Of a stretch of DNA of 32,825 bases, positions 14,573 through 22,838 are shown piece by piece. The stretch lies in assembly GCA_963525745.1 (NCBI GenBank), contig CAURMH010000011.1:1-32825 (forward strand), read 5' to 3'. The DNA is from CAURMH01 sp963525745. Its GTDB lineage: Bacteria; Pseudomonadota; Gammaproteobacteria; Enterobacterales; Pasteurellaceae. The position numbers and the translations under genes are program-made. The notes beneath the pieces were generated by a model that was not told the DNA's origin, searched no databases, and saw only the letters and a program-made list of their open reading frames with translations. The first letter of the stretch is position 1; each line of letters begins with the position of its first letter.

Positions 14573-16630
14573 ATGTCTTCCGCAAAACATGCTTTATTTT
14601 CTTCATCGGGATTTTGGGTGCTGCTCGGATTTATTGCCTTTGCCTGCTTGCCTTCCGTCGCTTTAGATTACGGACTACTGGAATCTACCGGTGATGAATT
14701 TTATGCGGCGATGGGATGGTCGTCATGGGGCATTTCCATCTGGTGGTTTTTACCTTTGCTGGTTTTTTTAATTACACCGAAATTGGGTCTATCAACTCAA
14801 CGACAAGCTAAACTGGATCTCGCTTTTGTTGTCGCTATCGGCCTATTTACGTTTATTTCCGCAATGCTTTTGCATATTAGCTTAGGTTATGCGGTTATCA
14901 TTCAAATCGTCAGTCTTTCCGCCATCGCCACGTTGGCTCTGGCAAAATTGAAAGTCATGCAGGGCGACAAATTTATCATTGCCGCGCTCATTAGTATTGT
15001 CTTATTAATCTTTTTCTTTATCGTATATCCGACGGTTGCGATTTTAATTTCCATGTTTTATGACGGCGACACGTTTGCGCCCGAACAAGTTTTACGGATT
15101 TTAAATCAAAACTATATCGTACGGGTAATTACCAACTCCCTGTTTCTTTCCGCCTTTGTAGGTTTGTTTTCAACGATTTTCGGCCTTGCTTTTGCGTTAT
15201 ACACAACCAGAATTGCGCGCCGAACCGCCTTTATCGGGAAAATTTTCTCAATTTTACCTATCGTCACCCCGCCGTTTGTTGTCGGTCTTGGGGTAACGCT
15301 CATGCTCGGTCGCTCAGGTTACGTAACCGAATTTTTAGATACTTATTTAGGTTTTAGCAACCATAACTGGCTCTACGGTTTTAATGGTATTGCAATTGCC
15401 CAAATCCTAGCTTTCGCACCGCTTTCCTTTATGATTTTGGACGGTGCCCTGAAATCCATTCATCCGAGTATTGAGGAAGCCGCTTACACATTACGTTCCA
15501 ACCGTTATCAAGCATTCTTCAATATTATTTTTCCATTGCTACGCCCGGCATTGGCCAATTCGTTTTTATTGGTTTTCGTCCAATCCCTCGCCGATTTCAG
15601 TAATCCGCTGGTTTTAGGCGGTAGTTTTGACGTTATTGCGACACAAATTTACTTCTATATCGCCGGTTCGCAGCTGGATTACGCTTCGGCAAGCACACTA
15701 GGCTCAATTTTGTTAATTTTCTCACTGCTAATTTTCATCGTTCAATATATTTGGATCGGTAACCGCTCTTATGTCACCGTCTCCGGCAAATCTTATCGCG
15801 GCGATGTGCAGGACTTACCGGGCGGACTAAAATATACTATTATGGCAATGCTCGGTTTTTGGGTGCTTTTCAACCTCGCGCTGTACGGTAGTATTTTTTA
15901 TGGTAGCTTCACTGTCAACTGGGGCGTGGATTACACATTGACCTGGCAAAATTACGCTATGTTATTCGGTCAAGGATTAAACGATGGCGCTTGGCCGTCA
16001 TTGATTAATACTTTAGTTTACGCCGGAATCGCTGCGCCATTGACCGCACTTTTCGGCTTATTAATTGCCTATATTGTCGTACGCAAAGACTTTCAAGGCA
16101 AAAAAACACTCGAATTTCTCACCATGCTATGCTTTGCCGTTCCCGGAACGGTCGCCGGGGTGTCTTACATTTTAGCCTTTAATGATGCCCCGCTGTATAT
16201 TACAGGAACAAGCATCATCATTGTCATTTCTATGGTGATGCGCGATCTCCCGATTGGAATGCGTGCCGCCATCGCAGGCTTGGGACAATTGGATAAATCG
16301 CTTGACGAAGCCTCTCTTTCACTGAAAGGCAGCTCGCTTAAAACAATTTGGTTTATCGTTTTACCCTTATTAAAACCGGCACTTTTATCCGCATTGGTCA
16401 CCAGTTTCGTACGCGCAATGACCACCGTTAGCGCCATTATTTTCTTAGTTACCGCCGACACCCGTGTCGCAACGGCCTATATTCTAAATCGTGTAGAAGA
16501 CGGCGAATATGGTATTGCGATTGCCTATGGATCGATTTTAATCGTCGTCATGATGGCAATTATTTTATTCTTTGACTGGCTTGTAGGCGACACCCGTATT
16601 GCACGCTCAAAAGCAAAAAAAATGAATTAA
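14573..16630 (+). CDS. afuB: AfuB-type ABC transporter permease (fused double permease)
   Basis: This inner-membrane permease of the binding-protein-dependent type holds two permease domains in one chain. Each has an EAA loop facing the ATPase: EEAAYTLRSNRYQAFFNIIF and DEASLSLKGSSLKTIWFIVL, both followed by PLL(R/K)PAL. About 12 or more hydrophobic helices are visible, with three or four extra ones at the N-terminus. I place the start at the ATG at 14573, which has TACGAGG upstream and gives 685 residues, near the length of known AfuB. The in-frame GTG at 14534 lies inside the intergenic hairpin. An uptake signal lies at 16043-16051. Confidence 0.92.
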   Translation: MSSAKHALFSSSGFWVLLGFIAFACLPSVALDYGLLESTGDEFYAAMGWSSWGISIWWFLPLLVFLITPKLGLSTQRQAKLDLAFVVAIGLFTFISAMLLHISLGYAVIIQIVSLSAIATLALAKLKVMQGDKFIIAALISIVLLIFFFIVYPTVAILISMFYDGDTFAPEQVLRILNQNYIVRVITNSLFLSAFVGLFSTIFGLAFALYTTRIARRTAFIGKIFSILPIVTPPFVVGLGVTLMLGRSGYVTEFLDTYLGFSNHNWLYGFNGIAIAQILAFAPLSFMILDGALKSIHPSIEEAAYTLRSNRYQAFFNIIFPLLRPALANSFLLVFVQSLADFSNPLVLGGSFDVIATQIYFYIAGSQLDYASASTLGSILLIFSLLIFIVQYIWIGNRSYVTVSGKSYRGDVQDLPGGLKYTIMAMLGFWVLFNLALYGSIFYGSFTVNWGVDYTLTWQNYAMLFGQGLNDGAWPSLINTLVYAGIAAPLTALFGLLIAYIVVRKDFQGKKTLEFLTMLCFAVPGTVAGVSYILAFNDAPLYITGTSIIIVISMVMRDLPIGMRAAIAGLGQLDKSLDEASLSLKGSSLKTIWFIVLPLLKPALLSALVTSFVRAMTTVSAIIFLVTADTRVATAYILNRVEDGEYGIAIAYGSILIVVMMAIILFFDWLVGDTRIARSKAKKMN

Positions 16631-16640
16631 GGATAGCAAA

Positions 16641-17687
16641 ATGAGTAATAATTTCTTAGTGTTAAAAAATATCACCAAATCCTTTGGCAAAGCGGTGGTA
16701 ATTGATCATTTAGATTTAACCATTAAGCGCGGCACAATGGTGACGTTATTAGGCCCTTCCGGGTGCGGAAAAACAACGATTCTACGCTTGGTGGCCGGCC
16801 TTGAAAGCCCGACATCAGGGCAAATTTTTATTGACGATGAAGACGTCACCAAATCGTCAATTCAAAATCGGGATATTTGCATTGTATTCCAGTCCTACGC
16901 CTTGTTCCCGCATATGTCTATCGGCGATAACGTCGGCTATGGTCTAAAAATGCAAGGCGTCGGCAAAGAAGAACGTCTTAAACGCGTCAAAGAAGCTTTA
17001 GAATTGGTTGATTTAGCCGGATTTGAAAATCGGTTCGTCGATCAAATCTCTGGCGGACAACAACAACGGGTCGCCTTAGCACGCGCTTTGGTGCTTAAAC
17101 CGAAAGTGCTGCTATTCGATGAGCCACTCAGTAATCTCGATGCCAATTTACGCCGCGCAATGCGTGAAAAAATTCGCGAATTGCAACAACGCTTAGGAAT
17201 TACCTCCCTTTATGTAACACACGATCAAACGGAAGCCTTTGCCGTTTCCGATGAAGTCATCGTGATGCATAAAGGAAAAATCATGCAAAAAGCGCCGGCA
17301 AAAGCGTTATACCTTCATCCGAATTCCCTATTTTTAGCAAATTTTATGGGAGAATCCAGCATTTTCCCCGCCCGTTTAGAAGGAAATCAAGTTGATATTC
17401 AAAGTTATCAATTTCAGTTAAAAGAAGCGGAAAAATTTAATCTACCGAACGGCGAATGCCTAATCGGTATCCGACCGGAAGCGGTTACGCTACAAAACAG
17501 CGGTTCCGATGCGCAACGCTGTGAAATTAAAAGCGCCGTTTATATGGGAAATCATTGGGAAGTCATTGCAAGCTGGCACGGCAAAGAGCTACTCATCAAC
17601 ACCCGCCCGGAAGAATTTAACGCCGAACAAAAAGAGGCCTACGTTCAGCTTTCTGAATATGGCGTGTTCTTATTACCAAAAGAATAA
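16641..17687 (+). CDS. afuC: AfuC-type ABC transporter ATP-binding protein
   Basis: The 348-residue ATPase powers AfuA/AfuB transport. It has Walker A GPSGCGKTT (38-46), Q-loop CIVFQSYALFPHM, signature QISGGQQQRVALARAL, Walker B LLFDEPLSNLD, the switch VTHDQTEAF and a C-terminal regulatory TOBE-like part with IGIRPEAVTLQ, as in the MalK/PotA/FbpC group. It starts 10 bases after afuB with AAGGATAGC as ribosome site. A strong palindromic terminator closes the operon 10 bases after the stop. Confidence 0.94.
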   Translation: MSNNFLVLKNITKSFGKAVVIDHLDLTIKRGTMVTLLGPSGCGKTTILRLVAGLESPTSGQIFIDDEDVTKSSIQNRDICIVFQSYALFPHMSIGDNVGYGLKMQGVGKEERLKRVKEALELVDLAGFENRFVDQISGGQQQRVALARALVLKPKVLLFDEPLSNLDANLRRAMREKIRELQQRLGITSLYVTHDQTEAFAVSDEVIVMHKGKIMQKAPAKALYLHPNSLFLANFMGESSIFPARLEGNQVDIQSYQFQLKEAEKFNLPNGECLIGIRPEAVTLQNSGSDAQRCEIKSAVYMGNHWEVIASWHGKELLINTRPEEFNAEQKEAYVQLSEYGVFLLPKE

Positions 17688-17697
17688 ATATAACAAA

Positions 17698-17721
17698 CAA
17701 GGCAGATAAATATCTGCCTTG
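17698..17721. terminator. Bidirectional terminator between afuC and tilS
   Basis: CAAGGCAGATA, AA, TATCTGCCTTG is a perfect 11-bp stem. On the + strand it is followed by TCATTTTCC, on the - strand by TTTGTTATATTTA. It directly abuts the tilS stop codon (17722-17724) and ends the afuABC operon. Confidence 0.85.
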
Positions 17722-19041
17722 TCATTTTCCCTCCCAAACTCGAATAAAACCGACCGCACTTTTAAATTCATCACCGTAAAAAATCAACGGAATTCGGCTT
17801 CTTTCCCAAGGAGGGACATTAAGCGCCTGCCAAATTTTTTTTATCTCCTCGCTTGGCCGATTCTGTGCCGTTTTAACTTTTCCATGATAACCAAAGCGAA
17901 TTTGCACGGGCAGTCGAGTTTGCGGCAATGAGACAGAATGCGTTTTCCATTTAAAATCAATCCTATCGACAAAACGTTCGATATATAAACATCCCAAATT
18001 ATCCGGTAGTTGAATATCGGATTGCAGCCCGATGGGAATCTGAATCGCCTGCAAATCCGCAAATTTAGGCGTAATATAAAGCGTTTGACGAAAACGCCTG
18101 ATGATTTTTTGCTCGATTTGAAATTGCGGCACGGCATCAGGGCCGGAATAAACCACGTCTTGCATAAATTGACGCAGCTGCAACGTCGAAGGCAATACGC
18201 ATTGATTTTCTATCAGCCATAAGCGTAAAAGTGCGGTCTGTTTTGCCGCAGAATATTCACCGAAATTATGCAATACAAAACGTCCCTCACAATCACTATG
18301 GCGCCGATAAATCGGCTGAAGTAACTCGTTTAAAAGTTGCTGTTGTTCAAAGCAATGTTGCGCCGACCGCTGCACGGTTTGATCAATATGCGGCCAGCGG
18401 TCGCGTAATCGGGGCAAAATTTGATTACGTAAAAAATTACGCTCATAGCGATTATCTTGATTGCTTTCATCTTCAACCCAATCCAGCCCTTCATGACGAG
18501 CAAAATCTTCTAATTGCCGACGCGTATAATTGAGCAAAGGACGGCAAATCGGCATATCGAATAATCGACTTTGTTTCTGCATCGCCCCCAGCCCGCTCAA
18601 ACCGCTTCCCCGCTTCAATGCCAGCAAAAAAGTTTCCGTTTGATCGTTTAAATGATGAGCGGTAACCAAGATTTCATTTTCACGTAAATGCCGTTTTATC
18701 GCTTGATAACGCGCCATACGGGCATTTCCTTCAATCCCTTGTGAGCCCTCCGGTTGAACGCGTTCAATGATCAAGGGTATTCCCATCTGTCGACAAATTC
18801 GTTCGCAATGCGCCGCCCAAGTGTCCGCATTTGGGCTCAATCCGTGATGAATGTGGATTGCCCGTAGTGTAATGGCAGAAGATTGAGTTGACGCAAAGTG
18901 CGGTCGATTTTCTTGATATTTTTCCCGTAATTGCGCAAATAATTTCAATAGCACGCTGGAATCCAATCCGCCGCTAAAAGCAAGCAGAAAACGACGGCAA
19001 TCCAAAGGAATCAATTGTTCAAAATCGTCTAAAAAGACCAT
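17722..19041 (-). CDS. tilS: tRNA(Ile)-lysidine synthase
   Basis: TilS attaches lysine to C34 of the CAU-anticodon tRNA(Ile), so that it reads AUA; the gene is normally essential. The PP-loop motif SGGLDSS is at 23-29, followed by IHIHHGLSPNADTWAAHCE, TAHHLNDQTETFLLALKRGSG and RPLL near residue 165. The remaining part to residue 439 is the TilS substrate-binding and C-terminal domains (GFIRVWEG end). The ATG at 19041 has no recognisable Shine-Dalgarno sequence. It lies 24 bases after pdxY, so expression may depend on read-through. Two uptake signals lie inside (18229-18237, 18896-18904), as well as one at the 3' end (17753-17761). Confidence 0.95.
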   Translation of the reverse strand: MVFLDDFEQLIPLDCRRFLLAFSGGLDSSVLLKLFAQLREKYQENRPHFASTQSSAITLRAIHIHHGLSPNADTWAAHCERICRQMGIPLIIERVQPEGSQGIEGNARMARYQAIKRHLRENEILVTAHHLNDQTETFLLALKRGSGLSGLGAMQKQSRLFDMPICRPLLNYTRRQLEDFARHEGLDWVEDESNQDNRYERNFLRNQILPRLRDRWPHIDQTVQRSAQHCFEQQQLLNELLQPIYRRHSDCEGRFVLHNFGEYSAAKQTALLRLWLIENQCVLPSTLQLRQFMQDVVYSGPDAVPQFQIEQKIIRRFRQTLYITPKFADLQAIQIPIGLQSDIQLPDNLGCLYIERFVDRIDFKWKTHSVSLPQTRLPVQIRFGYHGKVKTAQNRPSEEIKKIWQALNVPPWERSRIPLIFYGDEFKSAVGFIRVWEGK

Positions 19042-19065
19042 ATAAAAAAGAATGCGTTACGTAAA

Positions 19066-19935
19066 TTAGGCGATTTTTTGCGCGTGATAACGACGTTGCG
19101 GATGCATAATCAATTCGCGCGCCGCAATCGTTTGCAGTTCGTAAGAATTTAAGTTAAACGTAGTTTCCATCACGCCGGCAACCGCATTATTCATCGACTC
19201 AAAAGCGTCCACATCAGATTTTCCATTTAATAAATCGGCTAAAAATACACCGGCGATTAAATCGCCGACACCTACCGGCTGAAAGGAAAAAGGATATAAA
19301 GGTCGAGTGAGATGCCATACACCCTGCGGCGTCGCCATAATGATTTCAAAAAGATGCGGATCCTGCGTCAAACCGGCTTCCGCCAAATGCTTCACAATGA
19401 CTTTTTTAACGCCTTTTGACAAAATCGCCTGCGCAGCCTTAACCGCTTCATCAAAATTTGTCACCGGAAAATCCACCAAATGACGTAATTCGAATAAATT
19501 CGGCGTCATAATATCGGCGACAGGTATTGCCTTTTCAATTAAACGTTCGCGAACGCCATCCGCCACAATGCAATTTTTTTCAACCACATTCGGCATAACC
19601 GGATCACACAAATAAATCGCCTTAGGATTGCGTGCTTTTATTTTTTCCAACACGAGGAGAATTTCATCCACCTGCTCTGCCGACCCCAAATATCCCGACA
19701 ATAACGCGTCACATTCGCCAAGTTTTCCGATTTCATCTAAACCACGAACAATTTCGCCGATTTGTTCCTGGGGGATCACCATGCCCGTCCATTTGCCATA
19801 TTCAGTATGATTGGAAAACTGAACCGTATTTAACGCCCAGACATCAATACCCAACAATTGCATCGGAAATGTAGCCGATTTATTTCCTGCAAACCCGTAT
19901 ACCACATGCGACTGAATTGAAAGCACATTTTTCAT
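19066..19935 (-). CDS. pdxY: Pyridoxal kinase
   Basis: PdxY phosphorylates pyridoxal in vitamin B6 salvage. The 289-residue ribokinase-like protein starts MKNVLSIQSHVVYGFAGNKS and carries YLCDPVM (near 108-114), Cys122 in KNCIVADGV (the residue that forms a covalent link with pyridoxal in E. coli PdxY) and PVGVGDLIAGVFLAD with the catalytic-type Asp225. An AAGGAAGA ribosome site precedes the ATG. It lies downstream of the accA terminator and upstream of tilS on the same strand. Confidence 0.95.
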   Translation of the reverse strand: MKNVLSIQSHVVYGFAGNKSATFPMQLLGIDVWALNTVQFSNHTEYGKWTGMVIPQEQIGEIVRGLDEIGKLGECDALLSGYLGSAEQVDEILLVLEKIKARNPKAIYLCDPVMPNVVEKNCIVADGVRERLIEKAIPVADIMTPNLFELRHLVDFPVTNFDEAVKAAQAILSKGVKKVIVKHLAEAGLTQDPHLFEIIMATPQGVWHLTRPLYPFSFQPVGVGDLIAGVFLADLLNGKSDVDAFESMNNAVAGVMETTFNLNSYELQTIAARELIMHPQRRYHAQKIA

Positions 19936-19957
19936 CGATTCTTCCTTACCTTAATGG

Positions 19958-19985
19958 AAAAGAGCGGTCAATTTAACCGCTCTTT
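19958..19985 (-). terminator. Terminator of accA
   Basis: AAAGAGCGGT (19959-19968) and ACCGCTCTTT (19976-19985) form a perfect 10-bp stem with a 7-base loop. On the minus strand it starts 12 bases after the accA stop and runs into TTTTCC. The arms resemble uptake signals with one changed base (AAGAGCGGT). Confidence 0.75.
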
Positions 19986-19997
19986 AATAACTATTCG

Positions 19998-20945
19998 TTA
20001 ACAATAACCGTATGACATCAATCGATTGTAACGTCTCTCAAGTAAAGATTCCTTACTGAGCGGCTCAAGCTCGGTCAAATCTTCTAAAATACGACGCTTT
20101 AAATGCTGTGCCATTTCTTGATAATTGCGATGGGCGCCGCCCAAAGGCTCTTGAACGATATTATCAATAAGCCCTAGCTCTTTTAAACGCACCGCCGTCA
20201 ACCCCATCACTTCCGCTGCCGTAGAGGCTTTCTCTGCACTTTTCCACAAAATAGAAGCGCAGCCTTCCGGCGAAATGACGGAATACGTGGAATATTGCAA
20301 CATGTTAACTTTATCTCCCACACCGATAGCAAGCGCCCCACCAGAACCACCTTCACCAATAACAGTACAAATAATCGGCACTTTTAACATTGACATTTCA
20401 CGTAAATTACGCGCAATCGCTTCCGATTGACCTCGTTCTTCTGCGCCGATTCCCGGATACGCCCCCGGCGTGTCAATAAACGTAATAATCGGTAAATTAA
20501 AACGCTCCGCCATTTGCATTAAACGCAATGCTTTGCGATAACCTTCAGGCGCGGGCATGCCGAAATTACGTTTAACCTTGTCCTTAACGGTGCGTCCTTT
20601 TTGATGCCCGATAACCATCACGGCACGCCCGTCTAAACGTGCTAATCCGCCGACAATCGCTTTATCGTCGGCAAACGCACGATCACCGGCTAATTCTTCA
20701 AATTCGGTAAAAATAGCCTCAAGATAATCCAGTGTGTACGGGCGACTCGGATGACGTGCCATACGGGAAACCTGCCAAGCATCAAGATTGGCAAAGGTTT
20801 TGCGGGTTAATTCATCACTCTTCTTTTGTAAACGTTTAATTTCATCATTTAAATCAATACGCCCGTCCGAAGCGCTGCGTAAGGCTTCGATTTTTGCCTC
20901 TAATTCGGCAATCGGTAACTCAAAATCCAAATATTCTTGACTCAT
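19998..20945 (-). CDS. accA: Acetyl-CoA carboxylase carboxyltransferase alpha subunit
   Basis: AccA with AccD transfers the carboxyl group from biotin to acetyl-CoA, giving malonyl-CoA for fatty-acid synthesis. The 315-residue protein has the typical coiled N-terminus (FELPIAELEAKIEALR), ARHPSRPYTLDYLEAIF, FIDTPGAYPGIGAEERGQSE and the crotonase-type oxyanion glycines GEGGSGGALAIGVGDKV. Length matches the family (about 317). It lies 111 bases downstream of znuB and is followed by a hairpin terminator, so it may have its own promoter in that gap; none is obvious. Confidence 0.97.
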   Translation of the reverse strand: MSQEYLDFELPIAELEAKIEALRSASDGRIDLNDEIKRLQKKSDELTRKTFANLDAWQVSRMARHPSRPYTLDYLEAIFTEFEELAGDRAFADDKAIVGGLARLDGRAVMVIGHQKGRTVKDKVKRNFGMPAPEGYRKALRLMQMAERFNLPIITFIDTPGAYPGIGAEERGQSEAIARNLREMSMLKVPIICTVIGEGGSGGALAIGVGDKVNMLQYSTYSVISPEGCASILWKSAEKASTAAEVMGLTAVRLKELGLIDNIVQEPLGGAHRNYQEMAQHLKRRILEDLTELEPLSKESLLERRYNRLMSYGYC

Positions 20946-21056
20946 TTTCGCATCCTAAAAACATCATAAAAATCGACCGCACTTTAACAAGATTTTTCTT
21001 ACGGTGCAAATGGTTTTAATGCCGCGAAAGGCCTATATTCACAGCGATTTAAAGGC

Positions 21057-21842
21057 CTATAGGCGCACTTTTCGGAGCAAAGACAATACAAATAAAAACG
21101 CCGAACAAATCACCACCGACGGCCCGACCGCCGTATCATAAAATGTCGATAACATCAATCCGCCGACAATCGACAACATACTGACCACGACAGCGATGTA
21201 TACCATGGCTTCCGGGGTTTTGGCAAAACGTCGCGCCGTTGCGGAAGGAATAATCAATAACGAAGTGATAATTAATGCGCCGACAAATTTCATACTTAAT
21301 GCAATGGTTAGTGCGGTCAAAATCATCAGCAAAAAGCGCATTTTCCGTGTATTTACCCCTTCGACCTGTGCCAGTTCGGGAGAAACCGCGGTGGAAAGCA
21401 AAGGACGCCAAAAGCGAATCAGAAAAAATAAAATAATAGCCACCCCAACGGCGATATAGCCTAAATCCTGATAAGTGATGGAAATTAAATCGCCGAATAA
21501 ATACCCCATTAAATCAACCCGAATATTGTGCAATAATCCGACGACGACAATACCTAAAGACAAGCTACTGTGCGCAATAATGCCCAGCAACGTATCAATC
21601 GAAAAATGTGCGCGCTCTTCCAGCCAAACAATCATAACGGCTAAAATTAAGGTTAAAAGAAGAATGGATAAATAAGGATTAATGTGCAACCAAATGCCAA
21701 GCGCGACGCCGAGCAGCGCCGAATGGGAAAGCGTGTCGCCGAAATAGGACATTTTGCGCCAGACGACAAATGCACCGAGGGGGGCTGTAATGAAGGAGAG
21801 TAAAATACCGCTTAATAACGCGGGAAAAATAATATCGAACAT
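21057..21842 (-). CDS. znuB: Zinc ABC transporter permease ZnuB
   Basis: ZnuB is the inner-membrane channel of the high-affinity zinc importer. The 261-residue protein has about eight hydrophobic helices and the family lines FVVWRKMSYFGDTLSHSALL and MKFVGALIITSLLIIPSATA. It starts eight bases after znuC on the same transcript. The stop codon lies in a short palindrome, and the sequence AAAGGCCTATA recurs 24 bases further on. Confidence 0.94.
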   Translation of the reverse strand: MFDIIFPALLSGILLSFITAPLGAFVVWRKMSYFGDTLSHSALLGVALGIWLHINPYLSILLLTLILAVMIVWLEERAHFSIDTLLGIIAHSSLSLGIVVVGLLHNIRVDLMGYLFGDLISITYQDLGYIAVGVAIILFFLIRFWRPLLSTAVSPELAQVEGVNTRKMRFLLMILTALTIALSMKFVGALIITSLLIIPSATARRFAKTPEAMVYIAVVVSMLSIVGGLMLSTFYDTAVGPSVVICSAFLFVLSLLRKVRL

Positions 21843-21850
21843 AACTCTTT

Positions 21851-22648
21851 TTAATCAGACGACGAATGATGACAACAGGGAGAATGCGTCGTACCATTGC
21901 CGCAAATATCGCCGTGTAAATTGTGATGATGGGTGTGGTGGTGTGTATAAAATCCAACATTTTGAGCAAGCTGATTCCCCCACAGACGCATAAAATTCGG
22001 GTTCCCCGAAAGACTGTCCGGCGTGCCGGCACAGCAAATATGCTGATTAATACATAGCACTTCTTTACTGTCCGCCATCACGGTATGCAAATCATGCGAA
22101 ACCATAATGACCGCGCAATTGAGTGCCTGTTGGGTTTGATGAATAAGACCATAAAGCTCCGCTTGTCCGTTAATATCTACGCCTTGCGTCGGTTCGTCTA
22201 AAACCAATAGATTGGGGTTATTTAAAATTGCGCGCGCCAACAGCACGCGCTGCATCTCGCCGCCAGACAATTTTTGCATACTGCTTTGACTTAAATGCGT
22301 GATCGAAAGTTGAGTAAGTGCGGTTTGAATTTCATATTTTTTCACGCCTTGCTTTAGCCGCAAAAAACGTTCCACCGTCATCGGCAAACTGTGATCAAAA
22401 TGAATTCTTTGCGGTACATACCCGATTCGTACGCCTTGGTGATAAACCACTTGGCCGGAAGTGGGCGGCTGGAGTTTTAATAATGTTTTCAATAAGGTTG
22501 ATTTACCGCCGCCATTCGGACCCACAATCGTAATAATTGAATTTTGAAAAACCTTGAGGTTAATGTTACGCAATGCGACTTTTTGTTCAAATGCGACATA
22601 AATGTCTTTAAGCTCCACTAAAAGAGGCGGGATAGAATGAATTTGCAT
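21851..22648 (-). CDS. znuC: Zinc ABC transporter ATP-binding protein ZnuC
   Basis: This is the ATPase of the zinc importer. Walker A is GPNGGGKST (43-51); YVPQRIHFDHSLPMTV, signature KLSGGEMQRVLLARAI, Walker B LLVLDEPTQGVD and the switch VSHDLHTVMA follow. The 265-residue chain ends in a His/Cys-rich tail (YTHHHTHHHNLHGDICG... PCCHH) that could bind zinc, a common trait of ZnuC in this clade. znuA is not in the window, so the binding protein must be encoded elsewhere. A promoter is visible upstream. I could not identify a convincing Zur box. An uptake signal lies at 22316-22324. Confidence 0.95.
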   Translation of the reverse strand: MQIHSIPPLLVELKDIYVAFEQKVALRNINLKVFQNSIITIVGPNGGGKSTLLKTLLKLQPPTSGQVVYHQGVRIGYVPQRIHFDHSLPMTVERFLRLKQGVKKYEIQTALTQLSITHLSQSSMQKLSGGEMQRVLLARAILNNPNLLVLDEPTQGVDINGQAELYGLIHQTQQALNCAVIMVSHDLHTVMADSKEVLCINQHICCAGTPDSLSGNPNFMRLWGNQLAQNVGFYTHHHTHHHNLHGDICGNGTTHSPCCHHSSSD

Positions 22649-22678
22649 AGGATCGCCTTAACCGAAAAAGAGCGGGCT

Positions 22679-22707
22679 AAAATAGCGTATTTTAAATCAA
22701 TTCTCAA
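22679..22707 (-). promoter_or_regulatory. Promoter of znuC-znuB
   Basis: On the minus strand TTGAGA (22702-22707) is followed after 17 bases by TATTTT (22679-22684). It lies 31 bases before the znuC ATG in the divergent region shared with the endopeptidase gene. Confidence 0.6.
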
Positions 22708-22762
22708 CATTTTATCACCGCTTATCGCTAATGCTTAATATTTATTCATCTATTTGCTGATT

Positions 22763-22790
22763 TTTACGATAGAATGAATTTTTCTATAAT
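22763..22790 (+). promoter_or_regulatory. Promoter of the M23 endopeptidase gene
   Basis: TTTACG (22763-22768), 16 bases, then a perfect TATAAT (22785-22790). The GTG start follows 48 bases later. Confidence 0.55.
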
Positions 22791-22838
22791 TATACAGTCT
22801 GAAATATGCCAGGCTTTTGATTATTTAGGAACGATAAA

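Noticed and set aside
22649..22838. Search for a Zur box in the znuC-mepM divergent region.
   Set aside because: No convincing match to the GAAATGTTATA-type palindrome was found, so no zinc operator is reported.
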